Assembly (NCBI GenBank): GCA_016703325.1
Contig: JADJCH010000063.1
Location: forward strand, 124,001 to 188,000
Origin: Burkholderiales bacterium
Lineage (GTDB): Bacteria > Pseudomonadota > Gammaproteobacteria > Burkholderiales > Burkholderiaceae_C
Reading direction: 5' to 3'
Length of the DNA: 64,000 nt
The first letter of the stretch is position 1; every line of letters starts with the position of its first letter. A program made the position numbers and the translations under genes. A model generated the notes under the pieces. It saw only the letters and a program-made list of their open reading frames with translations. It ran no database searches and was not told the origin of the DNA. Of this stretch, positions 15,735 to 23,793 are shown piece after piece.

Positions 15735-16337
15735 CTACCCCAGCCCCACCCCGGCGTAGACCTCGTCCCAATCCAGCGCCACACCCAGCCCCGGCAGCTC
15801 CAGCCGGCTGCCGCGCGGCCAGGGCGCCAGTTCGGTCCATTCGCCCTCCGCCGGCACCCGCTGGCAGTGCCAGGCGGCGGGCTCCAGGCTGGAGATCAGC
15901 AGGATGTGCTGCAGCCCCGCCAACTGGCGATAGGCCGCCAGCTTGTCGCCGCGGTCGAAATGCTGCGTGGTGGGCGACAGCACCTCGATCACCAGCCGCG
16001 CCTCGGTCAACTCATAGGTGGTCGCCGGGCTGCCCGGCTGGCTGCAGTGCACCAGCACGTCGGGGTAGAAGACGGCGCTCGCAGCTTCAACACGCAGGCG
16101 CATCTCGGTGGACAGCACCTCACAGGGAGAGCCATGCAGCTTGCTGTGCAAGGCATAGCCGGCGTTGCGAATCAAGCGGGAATGGGCTTGACTGCCGCCC
16201 GCCATGCCGCGCACCGGCTCACCCTGAATGGCGTAAATGATCCCATCCAGGTACTCGTGCTTGTAACGACTGGCGTTCTCCAGCACGAGGTAGTCTTCCA
16301 TCTCGATGTAGGCGACGGCTTTGGCGGGCAGGCCCAT
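15735..16337 (-). CDS. Uma2-family (DUF820) putative endonuclease
   Basis: 200 residues from ATG 16337 (MGLPAKAVAYIEMEDYL). Shows the family pattern HEYLDGIIYAIQGE, AVFYPDVLVHC, EARLVIEVLSPTTQHFDRGD and YRQLAGLQHILLI. It is paralogous to the protein at 7483-8076 but clearly diverged. The upstream in-frame extension to 16439 is proline/glycine-rich and runs into the stem-loop at 16414, so it is not used. Convergent with the MoaD-like gene. Cellular role unknown. Confidence 0.82.
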   Translation of the reverse strand: MGLPAKAVAYIEMEDYLVLENASRYKHEYLDGIIYAIQGEPVRGMAGGSQAHSRLIRNAGYALHSKLHGSPCEVLSTEMRLRVEAASAVFYPDVLVHCSQPGSPATTYELTEARLVIEVLSPTTQHFDRGDKLAAYRQLAGLQHILLISSLEPAAWHCQRVPAEGEWTELAPWPRGSRLELPGLGVALDWDEVYAGVGLG

Positions 16338-16413
16338 GGGGACAGGCTCCGAAGTGGACGGTTGAAGCCCCACGATCCTAACGCCCGACCCCTCTCGCAT
16401 GCCGCCCTTGCCG

Positions 16414-16442
16414 CTCTTGGCGCCCTGTACAGGCGCCAAGAG
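16414..16442. terminator. Perfect 11-bp stem-loop, probable terminator
   Basis: CTCTTGGCGCC (16414-16424), 7-base loop, GGCGCCAAGAG (16432-16442). It sits six bases past the stop of the PEP-CTERM gene read on the minus strand. There is no U-tract, so termination efficiency is uncertain. Confidence 0.5.
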
Positions 16443-16448
16443 GACCGA

Positions 16449-17072
16449 TCAGTTCACCTTGCGCTGCCTGCCCACCCAACCCAGCACCCCGAGGCCGGCC
16501 AGCAGCAGGGCGTAGGTTTCGGGTTCGGGGACTGGTGCCAAGGCGGCTGTCGGAATCACTTCCCAACTGCTATCCGGTTTCTTCCACTCCAACCGAATTC
16601 CGTCCCAGTATCGATCTTCGTAGTATCGGACCTCAATCGATACCGGAGATCCATCCAGCGCCATTGACCCAGTTGAAACTCCAAACCACTGAAGCTCAGG
16701 GGAGTCAATCACAGTTGCGCCACCAATAATCACTTGAACGCCATCATCTGACGTCACGCGAAAATCGTAGAGTCCCGTGCTTCCGCCTGTTAGGTAGCCA
16801 GTCCATCTCACACTATAGTAGTCAGACTGCCCAAGAGGATTCCAGAGATAGAAATTTGTATCATCCCAATGATCGATCGCCGGATCGAGAAATGAACCCA
16901 CTGGAGTCAGTCCGGCAAATGTAATATCTCCGGTCGAACCACGGGCCACACCACCTCTTTCCCAGTCAGAGTAGACAGTTGCGTTCAGGCCGGTGTTCGC
17001 CTGAGCACCGAAAACAGTTGATACAGCTACCATTGCCGCGACCGCGCGCAACAAATATGTGGAATGCTTCAC
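16449..17072 (-). CDS. PEP-CTERM sorted exoprotein with PA14-like domain
   Basis: 207 residues. Signal peptide (MKHSTYLLRAVAAMVAVST, cleavage near AQA), then a PA14-like beta-sandwich (SVRWTGYLTGGSTGLYDFRV, SDDGVQVIIGGATVID, IEVRYYEDRYWDGIRLEWKK). It ends in a classic sorting signal: VPEPETYALLLAGLGVLGWV plus GRQRKVN. PEP-CTERM proteins are cut by an exosortase and delivered to the outer surface in exopolysaccharide-producing bacteria. The 5' two-thirds of the gene is markedly AT-richer than the window, suggesting recent acquisition. Confidence 0.88.
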   Translation of the reverse strand: MKHSTYLLRAVAAMVAVSTVFGAQANTGLNATVYSDWERGGVARGSTGDITFAGLTPVGSFLDPAIDHWDDTNFYLWNPLGQSDYYSVRWTGYLTGGSTGLYDFRVTSDDGVQVIIGGATVIDSPELQWFGVSTGSMALDGSPVSIEVRYYEDRYWDGIRLEWKKPDSSWEVIPTAALAPVPEPETYALLLAGLGVLGWVGRQRKVN

Positions 17073-17340
17073 AGAATAATCTCCCGATTCAAAGACAAAC
17101 TTTGATGCCTACAACCAAGTGTATTGCAGGTGGAATTTTGCATATTGCAGACCACCCATTCACGCAGGTTTGACTACGACTGCAGGCGGAAAACCAATGC
17201 CACGCAGCGGACAACTACCCCTTGCAATAACGCCAGCCATAGGTCACCCTTCAGGTCGCCAGGTACCGTTCCTGCTGCAAGGTCAATGTTCCAAGTTAAC
17301 CCTCCTTCCCGTCCCTAAATGGTTCGAAAGACGCGTCAGA

Positions 17341-18183
17341 TCAGAAGTGATCATGGGTTCCGCGCACCTGACCAAGATGGATGCGCCGGTATCGACGGCC
17401 GGCCGCAGCAGGAATGATGCCTGATAACAACAAAATCCATGCGCTCGGCTCAGGGACGGTTGCGATTACTACATTGTCAATCAGTGAGCTTCCCGATGTA
17501 TTAAAGTTGTTTGCGAAAATGAGTTGTCGAAAACTAACTGCGTCCGTGCCCAGGGAGACGGCCGAAGCCACTTGCGTTCCGTCAATCGTCAGACCGAATT
17601 GATCTGTATCGATATTGACCTGCCACTCAATCGAATACAGCTGGCCGACTTGATAGCTGAAGGCAAGATCTCGCACCGAGAAGCTTGATTGGCCCGGGGC
17701 CGTCTGGCCCATATAAAGTTTCTGGTCACTGGACCAGTAGAGGCCAAGGTTAGTACCTAAGGGCGCCAGAATTATCTCCTGCATCCACGAGTTGACTGCC
17801 ACCTGATTGCCGCCAGGAGAAACACCAAAATCGTATTTGACGGTTAGAGCCTGACCTGTCATTGGCAAAGGGTTGTACTCAATCAGCGTTCCGTTGTCCT
17901 GCCCTCCGGGAATCCCGTTGGTGCTGATGAGAAGTAGTTTTTCACCACCGGCTTCGGTCACCGCATATTGACCAATATGCACACCAACAAGAAGACCTGT
18001 GCCATAGGTAGCATCGCCGACCTCTGGCCCGTTTGGCATCGAATTCGGGGTGTCATCCGAGAATGAATCCTGCAGCGATATCTGTGCAGCAGCCGGTGTT
18101 GCAGCAAGATACGCTAAACTACAGAGCACCAAGGCAATGATGTTGTTCAGGCCAAGAATGCGGCCATTTGCGGTGATCTTCAT
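17341..18183 (-). CDS. PEP-CTERM domain protein with C-terminal extension
   Basis: 280 residues. Signal peptide (hydrophobic stretch IIALVLCSLAYLAATPAAA), a beta-rich concanavalin-like body (DNVVIATVPEP at the end of the domain), then the PEP-CTERM anchor VPEPSAWILLLSGIIPAAAG followed by RRYRR. Twelve further residues (IHLGQVRGTHDHF region) follow the basic patch, which normally ends such proteins. Low GC relative to the surroundings. Same strand as the other PEP-CTERM gene 268 bases away; the gap between them shows no gene. Confidence 0.8.
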   Translation of the reverse strand: MKITANGRILGLNNIIALVLCSLAYLAATPAAAQISLQDSFSDDTPNSMPNGPEVGDATYGTGLLVGVHIGQYAVTEAGGEKLLLISTNGIPGGQDNGTLIEYNPLPMTGQALTVKYDFGVSPGGNQVAVNSWMQEIILAPLGTNLGLYWSSDQKLYMGQTAPGQSSFSVRDLAFSYQVGQLYSIEWQVNIDTDQFGLTIDGTQVASAVSLGTDAVSFRQLIFANNFNTSGSSLIDNVVIATVPEPSAWILLLSGIIPAAAGRRYRRIHLGQVRGTHDHF

Positions 18184-18416
18184 TTCTACCCCTCTCTGGA
18201 TTGAAAATGACTGAGCGCGTTATCGGCTTTGTCACGATTCATTGTTGAAGACCGAACTCACCCGCCACGCCGCCGCCGCCCCCAGCCCTTGGGACAACAC
18301 CCACGATCAGGGGGTGCTCATGGCAAGCCCTCGTGGTTCGTGATGAGCGAGACGCACGGCACCTCGGCATCGCAACGCTGGTTCACAATGCGGCAAAACC
18401 GGGCCAAGGGAGTGAC

Positions 18417-19127
18417 ATGGCAGACCACGACGCACCAGCGCGCAGCGCGCATCAGAGCCGATCACCGATCCGGGTACTGCTGATTGACGACGACCCCGGG
18501 TTCATTGCCGCGGCGCAGACGGCACTGGCCAGGCCGCCGGACCTGAGCTGTGTCGGGGTGACGCATGCGCCGGCGAACGCTCGCCGCCTGCTCGGTGAAC
18601 TGGCGCCGGATGTGGCCCTGGTGGACATGGGCCTGGCCGGCAACCCGCTGGCGGGGGCCGAGTTGATCGCCCACATGCGCGAGGTGCATCCCGCCTGTGA
18701 ACCGCTGGCGGTGACGGTGTTTGACGATGTGTCCACCGTGCTCGCCGCGATTCAGGCCGGTGCCAGCGGGTATGTGCTCAAGGGCGGCGGTGCCGAGGAT
18801 CTGTGCGCCCAGATCCGCGTGGTGCACTACGGCGGCAGCCCGGTGAGCCCGCCCATCGCCCGGTTGCTGCTGAAGCACCTGAGTGCCGGGGCGGTGCACA
18901 CGGGCGGAGTCGTTGGTCAGGCCGACGCACCGGCGCTGTCCACCAACGAGCTGCAGATGCTTCGGCTGGCCGCCAAGGGTTGCAGCCACGATGAGATCGC
19001 GCAGACCATGGGGGTGAGCCGCAACACGGTGCTGACCTACGCCAAGCGCTGCTACCGCAAGCTGCAGGTGCATTCGCGGACCGAAGCCATCTACGAGGCC
19101 CGCCGCATGGGGCTGCTGCCGGATTGA
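18417..19127 (+). CDS. LuxR/NarL-type response regulator
   Basis: 236 residues from ATG 18417 (MADHDAPARS). Receiver domain with the acidic pair in VLLIDDDPG, phospho-acceptor Asp in VALVDMGLAGN, and the conserved Lys in GYVLKGGGAEDL. The C-terminal LuxR helix-turn-helix has LSTNELQMLRLAAKGCSHDEIAQTMGVS and NTVLTYAKRCYRKLQV in sequence. It is convergent with, and 40 bases from, a HisKA_3 sensor kinase, its obvious partner. The in-frame extension to 18333 is unlikely. It might control the adjacent PEP-CTERM genes, but nothing shows this directly. Confidence 0.9.
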   Translation: MADHDAPARSAHQSRSPIRVLLIDDDPGFIAAAQTALARPPDLSCVGVTHAPANARRLLGELAPDVALVDMGLAGNPLAGAELIAHMREVHPACEPLAVTVFDDVSTVLAAIQAGASGYVLKGGGAEDLCAQIRVVHYGGSPVSPPIARLLLKHLSAGAVHTGGVVGQADAPALSTNELQMLRLAAKGCSHDEIAQTMGVSRNTVLTYAKRCYRKLQVHSRTEAIYEARRMGLLPD

Positions 19128-19167
19128 GGGGGGTTCGAATCCGACCGGCAGGCGCTGACCGCGGCGG

Positions 19168-20700
19168 TCAGGCCCGCGATGACAAGCGCAGCCGGGTGCC
19201 CTGGCCGGGCCGGCTTGTCAGTGAGGAGAAGGCACCCATCGACAGCGCCCGCTGGGTCTGGTTCTGCAGTCCACGGCCGGTCGGCTTCGTCAAGGAGTCG
19301 GCGTCGAAGCCGGCGCCGTCGTCATGGACCTCCAGGGTCCACGTCAGCGCCGCGTCGCTGCCGGCGTGCACCGTGAACTGCACCTGCAACCGCCGCGGCC
19401 GCGCGTGGCGCAGCGCATTGGTGAGCGCCTCCTGCAGCCACCTGAGCAGGTGCAGCTTCTGCTCGGGCGTGAAGCGCAGGCGGTCGATCCCGGGGGACAG
19501 CTCCCAGACCAGTTCGACGCCGGCCGCCTGAAGGCGCGGGCCGATGCGGTGGCGGAAGTTGGCCAGCAGTTCGCCCAGGTCCTGTGCCTCGGGCTGGAGC
19601 ACGTCGATGGTCGTGCGCAGGTCGTCCACGGCCTGCCGCAGGGCGTCGACCAGGTCGTCCCGGCTCATGCAGCCCTGCTCGGCCAGCATCAATGACGTGG
19701 TCAACAGCCCGCCGACACCGTCGTGCAGGTCGCGCATCAGGCGCTGGCGTTCGCGTTGCTCGGTCCGTTCGCGCTCCAGCTGCAGCACACGCTGGTGCTG
19801 CCGGTGCAGCTCTTGTTCACGCTGCGCCAGCTTCAGGCTCAGCTGGGCCTGCGCCCGCTCCTCCGCTGCCAGGGCGGCAACGTAGCGCCGCTGCAGGGTG
19901 AAGGTGAAGCTGCCCAGCAATGCCAGGCCGGTGTAGGGAATCAGCGCGATCCGATCCGGTGCCAACCAGCCCTGCCGCAGCATCAGGTCATGCGCAGCCG
20001 CTGCGATGCAGTACAGGCAGGCGACCTGGATCACGCGCCGTTCCGTGCGCCCCAGGGCTGCGACCATCACCGCGATGGTGGCCACCGACATGATTCCGAA
20101 CAGGGTGTAGGCCCACACCGGCAGCATCGGCCAGCGCTCGACGAGTGGCCAAAGCGGCATCACCGCCACGCTGAAACCGAACACATACCCCGGCAACAGG
20201 CGCTCCAGCCAGCGGGGCCGCCGCTGTGGCGTGAGGTGGGCGATGAACAGGTAGATCAGCCAGTTCAGCCAGGGGATGGGCAGCAGTTGAGTGGCGGCGA
20301 CCTGCCACTGCTGCGCGGCATGAGTGGCCGCACCCTGGGCCACAGGAGGCAGGACGTACTGGAGGTTGAAAACGGCCCAGACGACCGTGGTGATTGCCAG
20401 CAGCAGGTGTTCGCGCTCCTGCCGGCGCGCCAGCCAGAAGCTGAAGTAGAAGACGCCCACGATCAGCAGGGCCAGGCTGGCGGCGAACGCCAGCCCGTGC
20501 TGGGTCGATGCCAGGGGCACTGCGCTTTGACGCAGGGCCGTCGGTTCGGACAGGAGAGCGGTGAGCCAACCGGCCGCATAGACCAGCGCCACCACGGCCA
20601 GGCCCGCGAGGGCGGGGCGAACCGGCAGGGCTGGAACGCGCAGCTCATCCCATGCCATGTCGGGCGGCGAGGCCTTCATGGCGCAAGAGGAAGTCCGCAT
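19168..20700 (-). CDS. Membrane sensor histidine kinase (HisKA_3 type)
   Basis: About 510 residues. Seven or eight hydrophobic helices in the first ~290 residues form a membrane sensor without a recognisable periplasmic domain. A coiled coil (~295-340, rich in E/R/Q) leads to the HisKA_3 dimerisation box with the phosphorylated His in RLMRDLHDGVGGLLTTSL. The HATPase part has LQEALTNALRHARP (N box), VHDDGAGFD (G1) and GRGLQNQTQRA (G2). NarX/LiaS/DesK-like class, matching the NarL-type regulator encoded convergently. Start uncertain: ATG 20700, ATG 20679 or GTG 20757. Confidence 0.88.
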   Translation of the reverse strand: MRTSSCAMKASPPDMAWDELRVPALPVRPALAGLAVVALVYAAGWLTALLSEPTALRQSAVPLASTQHGLAFAASLALLIVGVFYFSFWLARRQEREHLLLAITTVVWAVFNLQYVLPPVAQGAATHAAQQWQVAATQLLPIPWLNWLIYLFIAHLTPQRRPRWLERLLPGYVFGFSVAVMPLWPLVERWPMLPVWAYTLFGIMSVATIAVMVAALGRTERRVIQVACLYCIAAAAHDLMLRQGWLAPDRIALIPYTGLALLGSFTFTLQRRYVAALAAEERAQAQLSLKLAQREQELHRQHQRVLQLERERTEQRERQRLMRDLHDGVGGLLTTSLMLAEQGCMSRDDLVDALRQAVDDLRTTIDVLQPEAQDLGELLANFRHRIGPRLQAAGVELVWELSPGIDRLRFTPEQKLHLLRWLQEALTNALRHARPRRLQVQFTVHAGSDAALTWTLEVHDDGAGFDADSLTKPTGRGLQNQTQRALSMGAFSSLTSRPGQGTRLRLSSRA

Positions 20701-20775
20701 CGAACCGTCTGATCGTTCCGTCGCACCTCGGTCCTCACAACGGTCCAGCCAACTCAAGGGCTCGAGCAGTCTCGT

Positions 20776-21159
20776 TCATGCCTGCAGCAGGACCGCCGCC
20801 GGGATGCCAAGCTGGGTGTGCAGGCGCCGGATCATCGGCAGCGTCAGGGAGCGACGGCGGGCCAGAACCTCGTAGACACGGTTGCGCCGCCCGATCATGG
20901 GCTCCAGATCGGCCACGCTCAGTCCCTGTTGGTCCATGCGGAACTTGATCGCTTCGATGGGGTCCGGCGGGTCGATCGGATAGTGCTTGCGCTCGTAGGC
21001 CTGGATCAGGGTGATCAGCGCTTCGAAGTACGCGCCTTCAGCGCTGTCGGGACTGGGTTCCTCGTCCGCATCGAAGAATGCCTCGGCCTGCTGCAGGGCT
21101 GCAAGGTAGTCATCTTCGCTACGGATGGGCGTCAGCACTTTTCCGGATTCGGTCGTCAT
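20776..21159 (-). CDS. higA: HigA-type antitoxin
   Basis: 127 residues of the long HigA class (COG5499). N-terminal acidic toxin-binding region (AFFDADEEPSPDSAEGAYFE), then an Xre-like helix-turn-helix DPIEAIKFRMDQQGLSVADL and RRNRVYEVLARRRSLTLPMI. It neutralises the upstream HigB and should repress the operon. The start overlaps the higB stop by ATGA. Confidence 0.88.
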   Translation of the reverse strand: MTTESGKVLTPIRSEDDYLAALQQAEAFFDADEEPSPDSAEGAYFEALITLIQAYERKHYPIDPPDPIEAIKFRMDQQGLSVADLEPMIGRRNRVYEVLARRRSLTLPMIRRLHTQLGIPAAVLLQA

Positions 21160-21464
21160 TTCAACTCCACGGTGCCCGCGTCGATCGCGTCGTACTGCTG
21201 GTGGGTGCCAACGAACTTGATGTACATCGCCTGGAATGAGAACGCCACCGCCACCACCAGCCGGTAGTCATTGCCCTTGATGTTGAACACGACCCGGCGC
21301 CCCTTGAGAACGCTGGCGTTCGCGTATTGGGCCTTCATCTCTGCGGGTGTCTTCCAGCTCCCCTGGTGCATCTCCGCCAACCAGGATTTCAGCGCAGCTT
21401 CTGAATCACGGTGGCTGGGGTGTTCCCAGAAGGCTTTGAGGGTTGAGACCGCGATCACGCGCAT
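21156..21464 (-). CDS. higB: HigB-type mRNA interferase toxin
   Basis: 102-residue RelE/HigB-family toxin: MRVIAVSTLKAFWEHPSH, then FNIKGNDYRLVVAV and YIKFVGTHQQYDAID, the conserved core of ribosome-associated HigB. It comes first in the operon, the usual order for higBA. The -10-like TATACT lies only 7 bases before the ATG, so the message may be nearly leaderless. Confidence 0.88.
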   Translation of the reverse strand: MRVIAVSTLKAFWEHPSHRDSEAALKSWLAEMHQGSWKTPAEMKAQYANASVLKGRRVVFNIKGNDYRLVVAVAFSFQAMYIKFVGTHQQYDAIDAGTVELK

Positions 21465-21467
21465 GCC

Positions 21468-21481
21468 GGGAGTATAGTCCC
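21468..21481 (-). promoter_or_regulatory. Candidate higBA promoter/operator
   Basis: GGGAGTATAGTCCC reads almost the same on both strands (12 of 14 positions symmetric) and holds TATACT on the minus strand. Position immediately before higB fits autorepression by HigA. Inferred from symmetry only. Confidence 0.4.
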
Positions 21482-21552
21482 AGGATGGGACCAGCGCAAC
21501 GCTTCCGCTTCCTTATGATCCGCCCCCAGCCTCAGTCTCCAAGCCCGCCCCC

Positions 21553-23622
21553 ATGGCCGAAGCCCCCTCCACCCTCAACCCCGCCCAGATGGAGGCGGTG
21601 AACCACCTGTCCTCCCCCTGCCTGGTGCTGGCGGGCGCGGGTTCGGGCAAGACGCGGGTGATCACCCACAAGATCGGGCGGCTGCTGCAGGTGGGGATGC
21701 ACCCGGCGAATATCGGCGCCATCACCTTCACCAACAAGGCCGCGCAGGAGATGCGCGAACGCGCCAAGTCGCTGGTGGGCGCGAAGGCGGCCAAGCACCT
21801 GGTGATCTCGACCTTCCACTCTCTGGGCGTGCGGCTGCTGCGCGAGGACGGCGCCCGGCTGGGGCTGAAGCCGCAGTTCTCCATCCTGGACAGCGACGAC
21901 GTGCTGGGCCTGATGCGCGAGGCCGGCGGCACCACCGACCCGAAGATCGCCCGCGGCTGGCAGTGGACCATCAGCCTGTGGAAGAACCAGGGGCTGACGC
22001 CGGACCAGGCCGAAGCCGCCGCCAAGGACCCCAACGAGGTGGTGGCCGCGCGGGTGATGCGGCTGTACCAGGAGCGGCTGTCGGCCTACCAGGCGGTGGA
22101 CTTCGACGACCTGATCAGCCTGCCGCTGGCGCTGCTGCAGCGCGACGAGGAGGCCCGCGCCAAGTGGCGCAAGCAGCTGCGCCATGTGCTGGTGGACGAG
22201 TACCAGGACACCAACGCGGTGCAGTACGAGCTGCTCAAAACCATCGTCGGTGAAGAAGGCGTGTTCACTGCGGTCGGCGACGACGACCAGAGCATCTACG
22301 GCTGGCGCGGCGCGACCATCGACAACCTCAAGCGCCTGCCGAACGACTTCCCGACGCTGAAGGTGATTCCGCTGGAGCAGAACTACCGCTCCACCGGCGC
22401 CATCCTGGCCGCAGCGAACAACGTCATCGCGCTGAACCCGAAGATCTTCCAGAAGAAGCTGTGGAGCGAGTTCGGCGAGGGCGAACCGGTGCGGGTGGTG
22501 GCCTGCGACAACGAGGAGCATGAGGCCGAGCGTGCGGTGGCACGCATCCAGGGCATCCGCGCCAACGCCACGGGCGCACATGCGGGCGCGACGGACTGGA
22601 AGGACTTCGCCATCCTCTACCGCGCCAATCACCAGAGCAAGCTGCTGGAGCAGGCGCTGCGCAAGGCGCAGATCCCGTACAAGGTGTCGGGTGGGCAGAG
22701 CTTCTTCGACCGCGCGGAGATCAAGGACCTGTGCGCCTGGCTGCGCCTGCTGGTCAACCCCGACGACGACCCGGCCTTCCTGCGCGCCATCACCACACCC
22801 AAGCGTGGTGTGGGGCACACCACGCTGGCGGCGCTGGGGGAGTTCTCGGGCAAATGGAAGGTGAGCCTGTTCGAGGCGCTGTTCCAGTCCTCGCTCGGCA
22901 CGGTGATGAGCAAGAAGGCGATCGGCTCGCTGCACGAGTTCGGCCGCTACGTGAACGACCTGGAATACCGGGCCCGCCACACGGTGGGCGCCGAGGCGGC
23001 GCGGCCGATGCTGCTGGAGTGGCTGACCGACATCGGCTACGAGAAGCACCTCCACGAGGGCGAGGACAGCGAGAAGCTGGCCACCGCGCGCTGGGGCAAC
23101 GTGATCGACTTCATCGACTGGATCGCGCGGCGCTGCGGCGGCGAGATCGAGAACGACGGTGGCCTGCAGGTCGAGACCGAGAAGAAGAGCGTGCTCGACG
23201 TGGCTCAGACCATCAGCGTGATCCTCAGCCTGGCCGAGCGCAGCGAGGACCAGGACATGGTGACCCTGTCCACCCTGCACGCCAGCAAGGGCCTGGAGTG
23301 GCCGCACGTGGTGCTGGTGGGCGTCAACGAGGGCACGCTGCCCTTCAAGCGCGACGAGGAGGAGATGACCGCCGACCGTCTGGAGGAAGAGCGCCGGCTG
23401 ATGTACGTGGGCATCACCCGCGCACGCCGCACCCTGCTGGTGAGCACCCTGCTGCGCCAGAAGCGCGGCCGCGAGGTGAAGAAGGCCTTCCCCAGCCGCT
23501 TCATCGCCGAGATGAAGCTCGATGAGCGCACCGCCAAGGAGGATCCGCGCGAGCGGCTCAAGGCGCTGCGGGCGGAGTTTGCCGCCAAGGCGGCACAGCG
23601 CGGATCGCAGGGCGTGGACTGA
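21553..23622 (+). CDS. rep: ATP-dependent DNA helicase Rep
   Basis: 689-residue superfamily 1 3'-5' helicase, standard Rep length. Motifs in order: LNPAQMEAV (Q motif), LAGAGSGKTRVITHKI (Walker A), TFTNKAAQEMRERA, STFHSLG, LVDEYQDTN (Walker B), GDDDQSIYGWRGA (III), LEQNYRSTG (IV), TLHASKGLEW (V) and EEERRLMYVGITRAR (VI). Acts in restarting replication forks and clearing proteins from DNA. A possible -10 TATGAT lies at 21514-21519. Divergent from higBA. Confidence 0.94.
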   Translation: MAEAPSTLNPAQMEAVNHLSSPCLVLAGAGSGKTRVITHKIGRLLQVGMHPANIGAITFTNKAAQEMRERAKSLVGAKAAKHLVISTFHSLGVRLLREDGARLGLKPQFSILDSDDVLGLMREAGGTTDPKIARGWQWTISLWKNQGLTPDQAEAAAKDPNEVVAARVMRLYQERLSAYQAVDFDDLISLPLALLQRDEEARAKWRKQLRHVLVDEYQDTNAVQYELLKTIVGEEGVFTAVGDDDQSIYGWRGATIDNLKRLPNDFPTLKVIPLEQNYRSTGAILAAANNVIALNPKIFQKKLWSEFGEGEPVRVVACDNEEHEAERAVARIQGIRANATGAHAGATDWKDFAILYRANHQSKLLEQALRKAQIPYKVSGGQSFFDRAEIKDLCAWLRLLVNPDDDPAFLRAITTPKRGVGHTTLAALGEFSGKWKVSLFEALFQSSLGTVMSKKAIGSLHEFGRYVNDLEYRARHTVGAEAARPMLLEWLTDIGYEKHLHEGEDSEKLATARWGNVIDFIDWIARRCGGEIENDGGLQVETEKKSVLDVAQTISVILSLAERSEDQDMVTLSTLHASKGLEWPHVVLVGVNEGTLPFKRDEEEMTADRLEEERRLMYVGITRARRTLLVSTLLRQKRGREVKKAFPSRFIAEMKLDERTAKEDPRERLKALRAEFAAKAAQRGSQGVD

Positions 23623-23793
23623 GGCCGGCGGGCTCCAAGGGTTCACCTGTGGCGTCCTGACCACGCGAACCCCGGGAATGCAGAATTTGTGCACGGGCCA
23701 CGAATCTGAAAAACTGCAGATCAACCCGGGCGCCGCACCGCCATCGGGTCCAATCCGGGCCGCGCACCCCGCGGGGGATGCGGAAGTACCAAG

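Noticed and set aside
17119..17424. Short plus-strand open frames in the PEP-CTERM island
   Set aside because: No ribosome-binding site, no recognisable features, and partial overlap with a better minus-strand gene.
21553..23724. 730-codon minus-strand open frame opposite rep
   Set aside because: Exact shadow of the Rep helicase gene.
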